From assembly GCF_003353175.1 (NCBI RefSeq), contig NZ_QHKS01000026.1:1-64000 (forward strand): a DNA stretch of 64,000 nucleotides. The letters are read 5' to 3'. The notes below the pieces were generated by a model that worked only from the letters and a program-made list of their open reading frames with translations, did no database searches and was not told where the DNA came from. Shown in pieces: positions 50,630 through 59,622 of the stretch. This stretch comes from Paraburkholderia lacunae. Its GTDB lineage: Bacteria > Pseudomonadota > Gammaproteobacteria > Burkholderiales > Burkholderiaceae. How positions within the stretch are numbered: position 1 is the stretch's first letter; each line of letters begins with the position of its first letter. A program made the translations under genes and the position numbers.

Positions 50630-52639
50630 TTATACCGTTCGCAGCGCCGCGGGCCGTGCCGAATGCTGTTCGTCAGCGGCCAGAGCAAGTACGGCTTCGG
50701 CGGACATGGGCTTGCCGAACAGATAGCCTTGCATCTTGCTGCAACCCAGTTCATGGAGGATCTGCACCTGCTCCTCGGCTTCCGCGCCTTCCACCACGCA
50801 GTCGAGATCGAGATTGCGGCACAGGTCGATGATGGACTTGACGACCTTTTGCCCGGCTACATTCTCAACAATATCCCTGACGAAGCTGCGATCGATCTTG
50901 ATCTTGTCGAGCGGCAAACGGTGCACGTACGTAAGGCTCGAGAATCCAGTGCCGAAATCGTCCAGCGCAATGCGAACGCCGAGTTGCTTGAGCAAGCGAA
51001 GCGATTCGCTCGCCACCCCGAAATCGCTCACGAGCGCGGTTTCGGTGATTTCCATTTCGATACGGTGTGGCGGCATACCACTCGCAAGGACGATCCGGAT
51101 AATGCGCTGGATCGCATCGAGTGAGCCGATGTCGCGAGCCGACAGATTGAACGACACGCACGTGGCGTTTCGCCACTGTTTGGCGTGCCTGAGCGTTTTC
51201 CACAGCAGGATTTCGCTCATCGGCAGGATCCGGTTCGACCGCTCTGCGCACTTGATGAATTCCGCCGGCGAAACGATACCGAGCTTGTCATGTGTCCAGC
51301 GTGCAAGCGCCTCGAATCCCACGATGCGTTGGTCAGGCAATTCGACGATCGGTTGAAACACGACAAAGAGTTCGCGTTCGAGGTTGGCATGGGCGAGCGC
51401 CTGCTCGACCAGCGCCGTGCGGCGCCTTTCGCTTTCGTGCGCGTGCGAAAAGATGACGGGTTCTCCCCGTGCGTTTTGCTTTGCGTGGTATAGCGCATGA
51501 TCCGCACGTTCAAACGGAAGTTCGAAGCTCACAGTGTCGGCATCCGATACGGCGAACCCGATCGACGCGGATAATCTGAGTGTGAGATCCGCCACTTGAT
51601 ACGGTTGTCGAAGCAACCGGCAGATTGTCCCGCCGCACCGCATCAGTTCGTCAGCGGAGAGATCGCCGCGAATCAGCATGCCGAACTCGTCTCCGCCGAG
51701 ACGCGCAAAGAATATCTCGGGTTGCCTGAACTCGACGAGACGGCGCCCCGCTTCGGCGAGCACTCGATCCCCTGTCGCATGACCGTAAGCATCGTTGACG
51801 AGCTTGAAGTCGTCGAGGTCGATGAGCCCGATTGCCACACGGCTTTCACCAGCCAGCGTCGAAGCGGCGATGCAGGAGAGGAACGCCCGCCGGTTCGGCA
51901 GCCCGGTCAGCGAGTCGAGATTCGCCAGCTGGAAATTTTCGTCGCTCAGACGCTGCGTCTCCAGTTGCTTCATCTTCAGGTCGGCCGATGACTCGATCAA
52001 TCGCGCAAAATGCCGGTAGTGCACGAACAGCACGACAGTCATCGCGATCGATACGAGCAACAGGTTCACCGCGATCAGCACAAGCACCGCATTGCCGGTC
52101 AACGAAAAGAAGATCGAGAACGGCACGATCACGACGACTGCCAGCGTTAACGCTGCAGCGCGCAGGTGCATCAGGCAGAAGATGCAGCCGATCACCGTGA
52201 TCGACATGTAGAACGCGACGTGGACCTTGGCGTAGGCATCGCCGTATCGGTACAGACTCAGAGCCCACGCCGTAAACACCACGCCGAGCAGGGGCACGAG
52301 CCGCGCGGTGATCCGCAGCCGCCTCGCAAGGGTGGCGGCATCGGCGTCGACGTGGCGGGTGCGCCGCCACCAGACGAGACGGACGAGGCAAATGACGGAC
52401 AGTACGGCCGGTACGACGGCGCTCAGAAAGAGTGGAGCGGAAGCAAGATGCGTGAGTGCCAATGCGACGCTGTTCGTCACGAGGATGAAGTACAGCAGCG
52501 GGATCTGAGTAGACAGGGCGACCGACTGCGATCGGTTCAGCTCCTCGTTTTCTACCGATACCGCAAATAGCCCGATGCCGGATCGGAAGAACTCTTTGCT
52601 GCGAATGAACCACGGGCGATGAAGTTGACGACTTGTCAT
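50630..52639 (-). CDS. Membrane GGDEF-EAL cyclic-di-GMP protein
   Basis: A 669-residue protein. Residues 45-225 contain about five membrane segments (a MASE-like sensor), residues 245-400 a GGDEF domain with RLGGDEF, and 420-660 an EAL domain with GFEALARW, EITETAL, DDFGTGFSSL and VVEGAE catalytic residues. The I-site position reads RQPE, not RxxD, so product inhibition is probably absent. Both enzyme sites look intact. The start is ATG 52639 (MTSRQLH). No adjacent target is apparent. Confidence 0.88.
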   Translation of the reverse strand: MTSRQLHRPWFIRSKEFFRSGIGLFAVSVENEELNRSQSVALSTQIPLLYFILVTNSVALALTHLASAPLFLSAVVPAVLSVICLVRLVWWRRTRHVDADAATLARRLRITARLVPLLGVVFTAWALSLYRYGDAYAKVHVAFYMSITVIGCIFCLMHLRAAALTLAVVVIVPFSIFFSLTGNAVLVLIAVNLLLVSIAMTVVLFVHYRHFARLIESSADLKMKQLETQRLSDENFQLANLDSLTGLPNRRAFLSCIAASTLAGESRVAIGLIDLDDFKLVNDAYGHATGDRVLAEAGRRLVEFRQPEIFFARLGGDEFGMLIRGDLSADELMRCGGTICRLLRQPYQVADLTLRLSASIGFAVSDADTVSFELPFERADHALYHAKQNARGEPVIFSHAHESERRRTALVEQALAHANLERELFVVFQPIVELPDQRIVGFEALARWTHDKLGIVSPAEFIKCAERSNRILPMSEILLWKTLRHAKQWRNATCVSFNLSARDIGSLDAIQRIIRIVLASGMPPHRIEMEITETALVSDFGVASESLRLLKQLGVRIALDDFGTGFSSLTYVHRLPLDKIKIDRSFVRDIVENVAGQKVVKSIIDLCRNLDLDCVVEGAEAEEQVQILHELGCSKMQGYLFGKPMSAEAVLALAADEQHSARPAALRTV

Positions 52640-53069
52640 GATGCCTTGCTGGCGAATTCCGGTATGCGCGTGAATGTGGGGACGTGGGCAATCGTCCGCG
52701 CAGTCTCGCTGACAGCGGGGGACGTCGGGTCTCCCGTAGCGGCTGTTTCGCAAGATCGGGCTGCGTTGCACCGCGCATTCATTATGGGTATACGGCAGTC
52801 CTGGTCATTACTGAAGGACGAAATCCGCGATCCATCAAAGAATCGGTGGTCGCTGCTGCTCAACCAGGACTCACCCTGGCATAACCTGGCGGTCGTGAGC
52901 GGCAATCGGTTGGGAAGAGGGCGGGCGTGGACGTGTCTCGATCGCCCTTGTCAGCATTTGCCGAGTTCTTTGTAAGGATATGCCTGGCGCGCAATTGAAG
53001 CCGGCTTGCTTGCCGAAGTCAAGAAGCCATCGGACGCAATCGGACGGCGCGCCAGTCGCGCCGCGTCGG
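52640..53069. other. Gap with no supportable gene
   Basis: Several open frames exist on both strands but none has a convincing composition, start or family match. Confidence 0.6.
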
Positions 53070-53354
53070 CTAGGGCGTGATGTGCATGAGCAGGTTGTTG
53101 GCGTAATAAATCAATTCGCCCAGCAGTCTGGTTTGCTCAGGTGTGAGCGCGTCGGCGTGATACTTCAGCAATTCGGCGAGCGTGCTGCTCAGCAGACTGA
53201 TCCGCCCAACCTTCCTGTCCAGCAGAGGCCAGCATTGCATCAGGTAGATAAGCGGAATGATGCTGCGCGTGGCGCACCAGTCGTCGAATAGAATCAGGCA
53301 AATCGTCTCGATGTGATCTGCGTCACTTACGCCTTCAGAGGGAACTGCACACAT
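53070..53354 (-). CDS. Hypothetical protein, 94 residues
   Basis: A helical protein beginning MCAVPSEGVSDADHIETIC and including IPLIYLMQCWPLLDRKVGR, LLSSTLAELLKYHADALTPE and ELIYYANNLLMHITP. Composition looks coding, with leucine-rich helices and normal third-position GC. No family was recognised. It stands alone; 53355-53674 shows nothing else. Confidence 0.55.
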   Translation of the reverse strand: MCAVPSEGVSDADHIETICLILFDDWCATRSIIPLIYLMQCWPLLDRKVGRISLLSSTLAELLKYHADALTPEQTRLLGELIYYANNLLMHITP

Positions 53355-53674
53355 AACGCTACAACACTCGGGAGGACAGTAAGATTGCGATGGTAGGGGA
53401 ACAATCGTGGGGCTCCTGTCAGGAGCGGTGGAAATTACCGGTCGAATGACCTGATCCGTCTGTCAGGAAATCCTGCTGAGGTTTGAGTTGACGGCGGTGA
53501 TTTCCTCGTCGAATGACGAGTCCACGGCGTACCCACGCTTGCAGCACCTTTATCCAGGTCGATGTGAGCCGGACAGCGCGGATAGACCACGCCGAACGTC
53601 GCCGGGCATCGGCAGGAATTTTGGCATGCGAGCATCGGCCTATTCATTTTTACTCTTTCATTGAGCCAGCGAAC

Positions 53675-54154
53675 ATGCGTAGCGTGGTGGTGCGAAGGTC
53701 TCCGGTGCACGGCAAAGGCGTATTTGCGCTGAGGACGATCAAGGCCGGCGAACGGATCCTCGAATACAAGGGTGAAGTCACTATGTGGGATCGAGCGGTC
53801 AAACGCTACCAGCGTGACGGTCGCGCTGACGGGCATACCTTCTTCTTTGGTTTGTCCGACGGGCGCGTCATCGATGGCGAACGCGGCGGCAATAGTGCGC
53901 GCTGGCTGAACCATGCCTGTGTCCCCAACTGCGAAACGGTTGAGGAGGGGCAACGGGTTTTTGTGATCGCTGCCGCGGATATCAGCACGGGCGACGAGTT
54001 GTTCATCGACTATCAACTGAGCGTCGAAGGGCGCCGGACCGAAGCAGTGCGGGCGGCTTACCGCTGTCTGTGCGGCGCGGCCGGCTGCCGTGGCTCGATG
54101 CTAGGCCACGCCAGGAAAACAGCTCGCAGCGAGCGTCAGCCCGGGCGCAGGTAA
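53675..54154 (+). CDS. SET-domain protein methyltransferase-like protein
   Basis: A 159-residue stand-alone SET protein. Motifs in order are VRRSPVHGKGVFALRTIKAGERILEYKGE, HTFFFGLSDGRVIDG, the cofactor/catalytic NSARWLNHACVPNCE and GDELFIDYQL, then a post-SET Cys pattern YRCLCGAAGCRG. These match eukaryotic-type lysine methyltransferases. The start is ATG 53675. Bacterial SET proteins are uncommon and their targets are mostly unknown. The basic tail RKTARSERQPGRR may contact nucleic acid. Confidence 0.88.
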   Translation: MRSVVVRRSPVHGKGVFALRTIKAGERILEYKGEVTMWDRAVKRYQRDGRADGHTFFFGLSDGRVIDGERGGNSARWLNHACVPNCETVEEGQRVFVIAAADISTGDELFIDYQLSVEGRRTEAVRAAYRCLCGAAGCRGSMLGHARKTARSERQPGRR

Positions 54155-54404
54155 GGCAGTAGCTGCCGCAGCCGAGTCAGGCACATTGCAGCTTCCTTTC
54201 GCCGGCCACACCGCCGGCGCGACGGCACGTCGATTTCGCGCGGCGAATATTGTCCACGCCCGGATCACACGTAAAATGAACGCGGGCGTGTCCGCCGCGT
54301 AACCATGGTCCGAGCATGGTCTCAACGTGATCCCAGCGGTCCCAGCGTGATCCCAGCACGACGAGCACCCAGCGCCCCACAGTGGTAACCGAGTGAATCG
54401 TCTC

Positions 54405-55517
54405 ATGAATCGCAGAAAAGCATTGCTCGCCTGCGCGCATGCCGGCCTGCTGTGCATGACGCGCCCCACTTTTGCCTCCAGGCCTTCGCCTCGTGTGGTA
54501 TTTCTCAATCCGGGCGAGGCCGTCGAACGTGGCACCGGCCGGCATTGGCAACTGACCGCCCAATTCATGGCCGTCGCAGCGAAGACCTTCGATATGCAAC
54601 TGGAGGTTCTTTACGCGGAGCGCGATCACCTGTTGATGCTGCGGCAAGCCGAGGAGGTCGCGCTACGTCCGGATGCGCCGGACTATGTCGTGATCGTCAA
54701 CGAAAAGATGGCGGCGCAGCAGATGCTGAAGACGCTGGCGCGTTCACCGGCGAAGGTGCTGCTCATTCACAACGATCTGACGCCAGGGCAGCGGCGCGAG
54801 ATCGGCAATGAACGGCAGCAGATCCGGAACTGGATCGGAACGGCGACGGCAAACGCCGCGCTTGGCACATACCGGCTGATGGAGTATCTGTACCACCGGC
54901 TTGGCGAGAACAGGGCGCAGGTGATCGGCATTACAGGAGACCCCCAAACGCCAGTCTCGCAGGAGCGTGCCGCCGGTGTCGAGACGTTCCTCGCCCAGAC
55001 GCCGAATGCGCGAACCAGCCAACTGGTTTTCAGCGACTGGAGCTACGCCGACAGCAATCAAAAGACCGGCGTGCTGCTTGCCCGGTATCCGGAGGCCAAT
55101 GTGATCTGGGCCGCGAACGACTCGATGGCGCTCGGGGCGTTGAACGCGGTCAAGGCGCGCAACGCTCGCGTCCTCGTTGGCGGCGTGGGAGCCCTGAAAG
55201 GGGCGCTGGCCAATGTAGCCGACGGCGGCCTGGCGGCCATGGTGGCAGGGGACTATTTCATCGGCGCCTGGGCCATGGTCCTGCTGCACGACTACCATCA
55301 CGGCAAGGACTTTGCCGCGTCCGGAGGTGTTTGGCAAAAGCTCGACTACCTGAGCGTCATCCACCATGACAACGTCGCTCGGTACAATGAGGCCTTTTTT
55401 GGGCGCGGCCATAATACGCTCGACTTCGCTCCGTACTCCAAATACCTGTATCCACGTGCCGGCCCATACGACTTCGGCCTGGAACGGCTCCTGAACACCG
55501 CACCGAAGGATTCCTGA
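54405..55517 (+). CDS. Periplasmic sugar-type substrate-binding protein coupled to a sensor kinase
   Basis: A 370-residue type-1 periplasmic-binding-fold protein with an RRK-containing N-terminal signal (MNRRKALLACAHAGLLCM). The mature part starts PRVVFLNPGE and contains VLLIHNDLTPGQRREIGNE, AQVIGITGDPQTPVSQER and VIWAANDSMALGALNA. Its TGA overlaps the ATG of the histidine kinase. This is the arrangement of LuxP/LuxQ-like or TorT-like systems, where the binding protein presents a ligand to the sensor. No transport genes are adjacent. Confidence 0.8.
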   Translation: MNRRKALLACAHAGLLCMTRPTFASRPSPRVVFLNPGEAVERGTGRHWQLTAQFMAVAAKTFDMQLEVLYAERDHLLMLRQAEEVALRPDAPDYVVIVNEKMAAQQMLKTLARSPAKVLLIHNDLTPGQRREIGNERQQIRNWIGTATANAALGTYRLMEYLYHRLGENRAQVIGITGDPQTPVSQERAAGVETFLAQTPNARTSQLVFSDWSYADSNQKTGVLLARYPEANVIWAANDSMALGALNAVKARNARVLVGGVGALKGALANVADGGLAAMVAGDYFIGAWAMVLLHDYHHGKDFAASGGVWQKLDYLSVIHHDNVARYNEAFFGRGHNTLDFAPYSKYLYPRAGPYDFGLERLLNTAPKDS

Positions 55518-57331
55518 TGCGTCTGTCTCCACGGCTTGCGCGCTCGCTCAGTCTGCACACCAAGCTGATGCTCGCCCTCGTCGTGCTCGTCGCGCTGGTG
55601 GTCGGCACCTCCTCGTACAGTCTGGTCGAACACGAGCGGGAGCGACGGCTCGTCGAGCTGGAGGAGCGAGCCACACGGATCGCCGATCTGTACAGCCGCT
55701 CGCTGGCGCAACCTTTGTGGAATGTCGATCGTGGCGCAATCGACAGCCAGCTTGCCGCGCTTGCGCCCAATCCCGAGGTCGCGGAATTCACGGTGACGGC
55801 GGCGAATTACGGCACGGTGTCCTCCGTCAAGGGCGCACCTCATCCTGACCCGGGCGACAGCGTGGTGCGCATCAGGTCGATCGAATTTGATCCGCCCGGC
55901 GCGGCGCCGCTGGAAAAGATCGGCGAGATCCGCGTCGTCCTGACGAAGGCGGTCGCCGAGCAGGCGTTCGGGCGCGCCCGCCGGGTCATTCTCGCGACGA
56001 TGGCGACGGTTCTCGCCGCACTCTATGCCGCGACTTTCATCCTGCTCAAGCGGATGGTGCGCAGCCCGATCAATCGCCTGGAAGAAATGGTCGACCGGAT
56101 CGCCGGCGGCGATCTTGACGCGCGCTGCGTAGTGGAATCCGGAGATGAATTGGGGCGGCTTGCCACGCGCGTGAATGTCATGGCAGACCGGCTGCGCGAA
56201 TCGACGGCGTGCCTGCGCGAGAGCGAAAGAAAGTACCGCAGCATCGTGGAGAATTCGCTCGAAGGCATCTTCCTGCTGGATCGCAGCGGGCGGCTCAACG
56301 AGGCCAACGCGGCGATGGCGCAGCTGCTCGGGTACGACACGGCGACCGAGCTGATCGAAGCATGGACACACGATCCCGACCGGCGGCCGTTTTCGCCGTC
56401 GCAAACGGAGCGACTGTTCGACATCCTGAACACGCACGGCAAAATTGCCGGCCTCGAATTGCAGTTGCACCGGCTGGACGGCAAGCCGATCTGGGCTCAG
56501 TTGAACGCGCGTGGCGTTGCCGACGGCGCTGGCGCCCCGCGGTCTCTCGAGGGCCTGCTGACCGATGTGACCGTCCGCAAGCGCGCGCAGGAGAACCTGC
56601 GGCGCCATCGTGACCAGCTCGAACTGGAAGTCGGCGAGCGCAAACGGACCGAGCTCGAACTGCTGGCGTCGCGCGAGCAATTGCGCGAGTTGTCCGCGCA
56701 TCTGGAGGCGGCCCGCGAGGAGGAGAGAAAACGCATCGCGATGGAAATCCACGATGAGCTCGGCCAGTTGCTGACCGCGCTGAAAATGGACGTGTCGTTG
56801 CTGAAGATGCACCTCGCCGACGATTCTGTTGCGATGCGAAAAGCCGCTGAGATGCGGGAGCTGGTCGAGAAAACTATCCAGATCGTGCGCCACGTGTCGA
56901 GCCACCTTCGGCCGGCGGCGCTGAACTTTGGTCTTGCGTCGGCGCTGGAATGGCTCGCCGAGGACTTCAGCCGCCATGCGCAGATTCCCTGCTACTTTCA
57001 CATGGAGGGTGCCGAACCCAGTTTCGCCGATCCGCGTGCGACGGCGATATTCCGCATCGTGCAGGAGTCGCTGACCAATGTGGCCCGCCATGCTGGAGCG
57101 TCGCGCGTTGACGTGACGCTGGTCAGCACCGAAGCGGGCATCGAGTTGAGCATCCGCGACGACGGAAGAGGTTTCGATATCGCGGCTGCGCGCGCCGGCT
57201 ACTCATACGGCTTGCAGGGGATGGCCGAACGCGCCCGGTTGATCGACGCCAGCCTGCATATCCAGAGCGAGCCGGACTGCGGATCGGTCGTGCGCCTTTG
57301 CGTCCAGGACGATTTCGTCACCTCCCGGTAA
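55517..57331 (+). CDS. Sensor histidine kinase, HisKA_3 (NarL-type) with HAMP and PAS
   Basis: A 604-residue membrane kinase. A first helix (residues 15-35) and second helix (155-175) bracket a periplasmic domain of about 120 residues. HAMP follows (MVRSPINRLEEMVDRIAGGDL), then a PAS domain (KYRSIVENSLEGIFLLDRSGRLNEANAA). The H-box reads KRIAMEIHDELGQLLTALK near 405, and the ATPase has RIVQESLTNVARHA, DDGRGFD and YGLQGMAERA. NarL-type kinases need a partner regulator, but none is adjacent. Confidence 0.9.
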   Translation: MRLSPRLARSLSLHTKLMLALVVLVALVVGTSSYSLVEHERERRLVELEERATRIADLYSRSLAQPLWNVDRGAIDSQLAALAPNPEVAEFTVTAANYGTVSSVKGAPHPDPGDSVVRIRSIEFDPPGAAPLEKIGEIRVVLTKAVAEQAFGRARRVILATMATVLAALYAATFILLKRMVRSPINRLEEMVDRIAGGDLDARCVVESGDELGRLATRVNVMADRLRESTACLRESERKYRSIVENSLEGIFLLDRSGRLNEANAAMAQLLGYDTATELIEAWTHDPDRRPFSPSQTERLFDILNTHGKIAGLELQLHRLDGKPIWAQLNARGVADGAGAPRSLEGLLTDVTVRKRAQENLRRHRDQLELEVGERKRTELELLASREQLRELSAHLEAAREEERKRIAMEIHDELGQLLTALKMDVSLLKMHLADDSVAMRKAAEMRELVEKTIQIVRHVSSHLRPAALNFGLASALEWLAEDFSRHAQIPCYFHMEGAEPSFADPRATAIFRIVQESLTNVARHAGASRVDVTLVSTEAGIELSIRDDGRGFDIAAARAGYSYGLQGMAERARLIDASLHIQSEPDCGSVVRLCVQDDFVTSR

Positions 57332-57340
57332 CCGGGGAGG
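57321..57340 (+). terminator. Hairpin overlapping the kinase stop codon
   Basis: CCTCCCGGT and ACCGGGGAGG form a stem with one bulge directly over the TAA of the kinase gene. There is no U-run, so it is tentative. Confidence 0.4.
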
Positions 57341-57607
57341 AGCATGCCAGGCTCTGCCGCGCGGCCTGTCGTTGACCGCGAACGCCAGTCCCGGCAACCC
57401 ATCGAGCAGCGCCTCTTCTGTCCCCTTCACAACGCCGGATCGGCCCGGCATGCCGCCAGAGTAGGGCGGCTCCCGGGATAACCGCCAATGTACGGAAATC
57501 CTGACGCGCGAATCAATGATTCCCCACCGCGTGATCCGCCGCTCCCGACGGAAAGAAGTATTTCGAAGCCCTAGCATGGTCTCGTAGGGGATCACACGGA
57601 GGCGGAT

Positions 57608-57856
57608 ATGGCTGCGGCGGAGAAGTCCTTGCGCGTGCTGGTTGACAGGTGGTTTGGCGCGACCGGCGGACGTGTTGTGCGGGTTCAGCTTCGCCGTCTT
57701 CCGGGGCCCACCGCCGCACGCTGTATTTGCGTCGAGGCCCAGCGGCCGGCCGGTACGCTTACAGTGTTTTTCTTCCGTCACAACGATGGCAGCTGGCATG
57801 TATTTCCGCCGGAGACGATCCGGCCTGCTATGAGCCTTGACCGGCTTGCCGCCTGA
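57608..57856 (+). CDS. Hypothetical protein, 82 residues
   Basis: Start ATG 57608 follows CGGAGGCGGAT. The product MAAAEKSLRVLVDRWFG...RPAMSLDRLAA contains LTVFFFRHNDGSWHVFPPE and looks like a small soluble domain. It is not a known family to me. It is short but has a good ribosome binding site. The following 460 bases (57857-58317) have no convincing gene. Confidence 0.5.
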   Translation: MAAAEKSLRVLVDRWFGATGGRVVRVQLRRLPGPTAARCICVEAQRPAGTLTVFFFRHNDGSWHVFPPETIRPAMSLDRLAA

Positions 57857-58317
57857 CGGCATACGCATGCAGTCGAACGCGTTGGCCATCGCACCGGATC
57901 TTTCACCCGCTCCCGACGTGCTCGGGATCATGACATCAGCCGGATGGCTCACCGAAACGGATACTCCGCACGGCACGAGTCTGGATTGGCAAGCCGTCAT
58001 ACGACGGCGGGATAGATCTGTCAGGCCGTCATGGCACCGGTCGTCGACGGACAAACTTCAACAAGCGAAAGGGAGCGCCCGTGCCCCGTTTGCTGTCCGC
58101 TGGTTCCCGAAAATCCTTGTCCGCTCCCTGCGGAAATTGTCCGGGGGCACGCGTGGGACCCTGTGCTGTGCGTCGTTGATCGGAGTGTCGGCACTGGCCC
58201 CGTGCGACTTCCGTCAGCGGCACCGAGCGTACTGACATACTGAGCAACCGAGGACATCACCCGGATCGGGAGTCATGAATCCGGGACTGCCCAGAGGCGT
58301 GGACCGGCCCAGTCTGC

Positions 58318-59211
58318 GTGGAGAAAGACATGTTTTTCGAAGAGCTAAGTTATGACGAATGGAACATGGTTGCCGAGCTCGTCGCCGATGAGCCGGCTGT
58401 TCGTCTGAACCGCCGCGGCAGGCGCCGAATCGAGCCGCGCGTCATCGCCAATGCAGTCCTGTGGATTCTGACAACCGGCGAACCATGGTCGAGGCTGCCG
58501 GCCCGTTATCCGTCCGGCCCGACATGCCGAGGCCGATTCGAGGAATGGAAACTGAACGGTACGCTTGCGGAGATGATTCGACTGCTGTCGCGAACCGGAA
58601 GACAATTCTCCTTCATTCCCAAACCTGCTTCCGCTGCCGCGAGACCGGCGTCGGGAGCGGTCTCGCGCAGGCACGCCGGCGACGGTCCGGGTGGCGTGGT
58701 CTGGAGGAGTGCGGGGGCATGGCAGTCGTCGAAGGGCGCAACCAACGGTTCGGCGGCCGCCGATCCATTCGCTGAAATCAGCCGGCAGCTTCAGGGGCAA
58801 AGGGTTGATGCGCCCCTCGGTGTCGAGTCGCGAGCGACAGCGGTGGCGTGGCCCTTGGCGCAAGCGTTCCGCACGCGCAGCATGCGCGGGGGGCCGTCAT
58901 CGTACAGCTCGCAGATTACCGACCGGCGCGGCTACGTCATCCATGCGGCGGCGGAGCCGGTTCCGGGCGCCATGTTCCGCGCATGGGCGGAGATCGTGAA
59001 GGATGGCAAGCGCGTCGAACGTTCAGGACTCGTTGGCCCGCGCTTCGCCGACGTCGAAAGTGCGCAACGGCACGCGCTTAACTGGGCACGCCGCTGGATC
59101 GACCGGCATTGTCCCTTAAGCGCAACCGCAACCGCAACCGACTCGACGGCACGCGAGCCTGACGCCGACGCCGCTCCATCGGAGCAGATTCTGAGCCTGA
59201 ACCTGTCATAG
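58318..59211 (+). CDS. Protein with captured transposase N-terminus
   Basis: A 297-residue protein. Residues 5-95 (YDEWNMVAELVADEP, RRGRRRIEPRVIANAVLW, EEWKLNGTLAEMIRLLSRTGR) match the N-terminal DUF4096-type domain of IS5-group transposases. The DDE catalytic part is missing. The rest consists of a Pro/Ser-rich link and a domain with SSYSSQITDRRGYVIHAAAEP and FRAWAEIVKDGKRVERS. This could be a domesticated DNA-binding protein or a chimera. It starts at ATG 58318 or 58327; a terminator-like hairpin follows. Confidence 0.6.
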   Translation: MEKDMFFEELSYDEWNMVAELVADEPAVRLNRRGRRRIEPRVIANAVLWILTTGEPWSRLPARYPSGPTCRGRFEEWKLNGTLAEMIRLLSRTGRQFSFIPKPASAAARPASGAVSRRHAGDGPGGVVWRSAGAWQSSKGATNGSAAADPFAEISRQLQGQRVDAPLGVESRATAVAWPLAQAFRTRSMRGGPSSYSSQITDRRGYVIHAAAEPVPGAMFRAWAEIVKDGKRVERSGLVGPRFADVESAQRHALNWARRWIDRHCPLSATATATDSTAREPDADAAPSEQILSLNLS

Positions 59212-59217
59212 GCGCGT

Positions 59218-59242
59218 AGCCCGGCGACGGCCTAGCCGGGCT
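59218..59242 (+). terminator. Terminator-like hairpin
   Basis: AGCCCGGC (59218-59225) and GCCGGGCT (59235-59242) form an 8-bp perfect stem just after the 58318 gene, before convergent genes. Confidence 0.55.
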
Positions 59243-59281
59243 GGTGCGCCACGGTGATTTGCGTCATTAGCTCATTACGTT

Positions 59282-59563
59282 TTAAAAATAGCGGTCGCCG
59301 ATCGCGCACAGCGCCTCTTCGTAGCCGGCCCAGTCGGGGATCGAGCTGTAGCCATAGGCACGCTGCGGCACCGGCACGGTCACCCCTTTGCCCACCACCC
59401 ATTGACCCTGGCTGAGCGCGTGCTTGTCACCGCTGCGGTACTGCGGCAGCGTGCGGCAAACCAGGTATTGGTTCCAGTTGTTGCGCGTGAAGTCCTCATT
59501 GCGCGAAAGCAGGATGGTGTTGTCGGCCATCGCCTTTTTTTCGGCCATGATGCTGGTGCACAT
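59282..59563 (-). pseudogene. Truncated C69/Ntn-type linear amide hydrolase
   Basis: The 93-residue frame starts MCTSIMAEKKAMADNTILLSRNEDFTRNNWNQYLV. Cys2 is the N-terminal nucleophile after Met removal, and the ARNEDF-type loop matches C69-family dipeptidase/choloylglycine-hydrolase-like proteins of about 500 residues. It stops at TAA after AIGDRYF, with no downstream remainder. It is last in the operon after the PsiD-like gene, with GGAGG ahead of the start. It cannot be a complete hydrolase. Confidence 0.7.
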
Positions 59564-59622
59564 GCGTTCCTCCGCGGCGAAAAAAGAATCGCGGCCGCAG
59601 CCGCGATTCCTGGTGATCCAAA

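Noticed and set aside
57837..58235. 132-codon plus-strand ORF
   Set aside because: It overlaps the 57608 gene, has no ribosome binding site, and is Arg/Ser-rich with no family resemblance.
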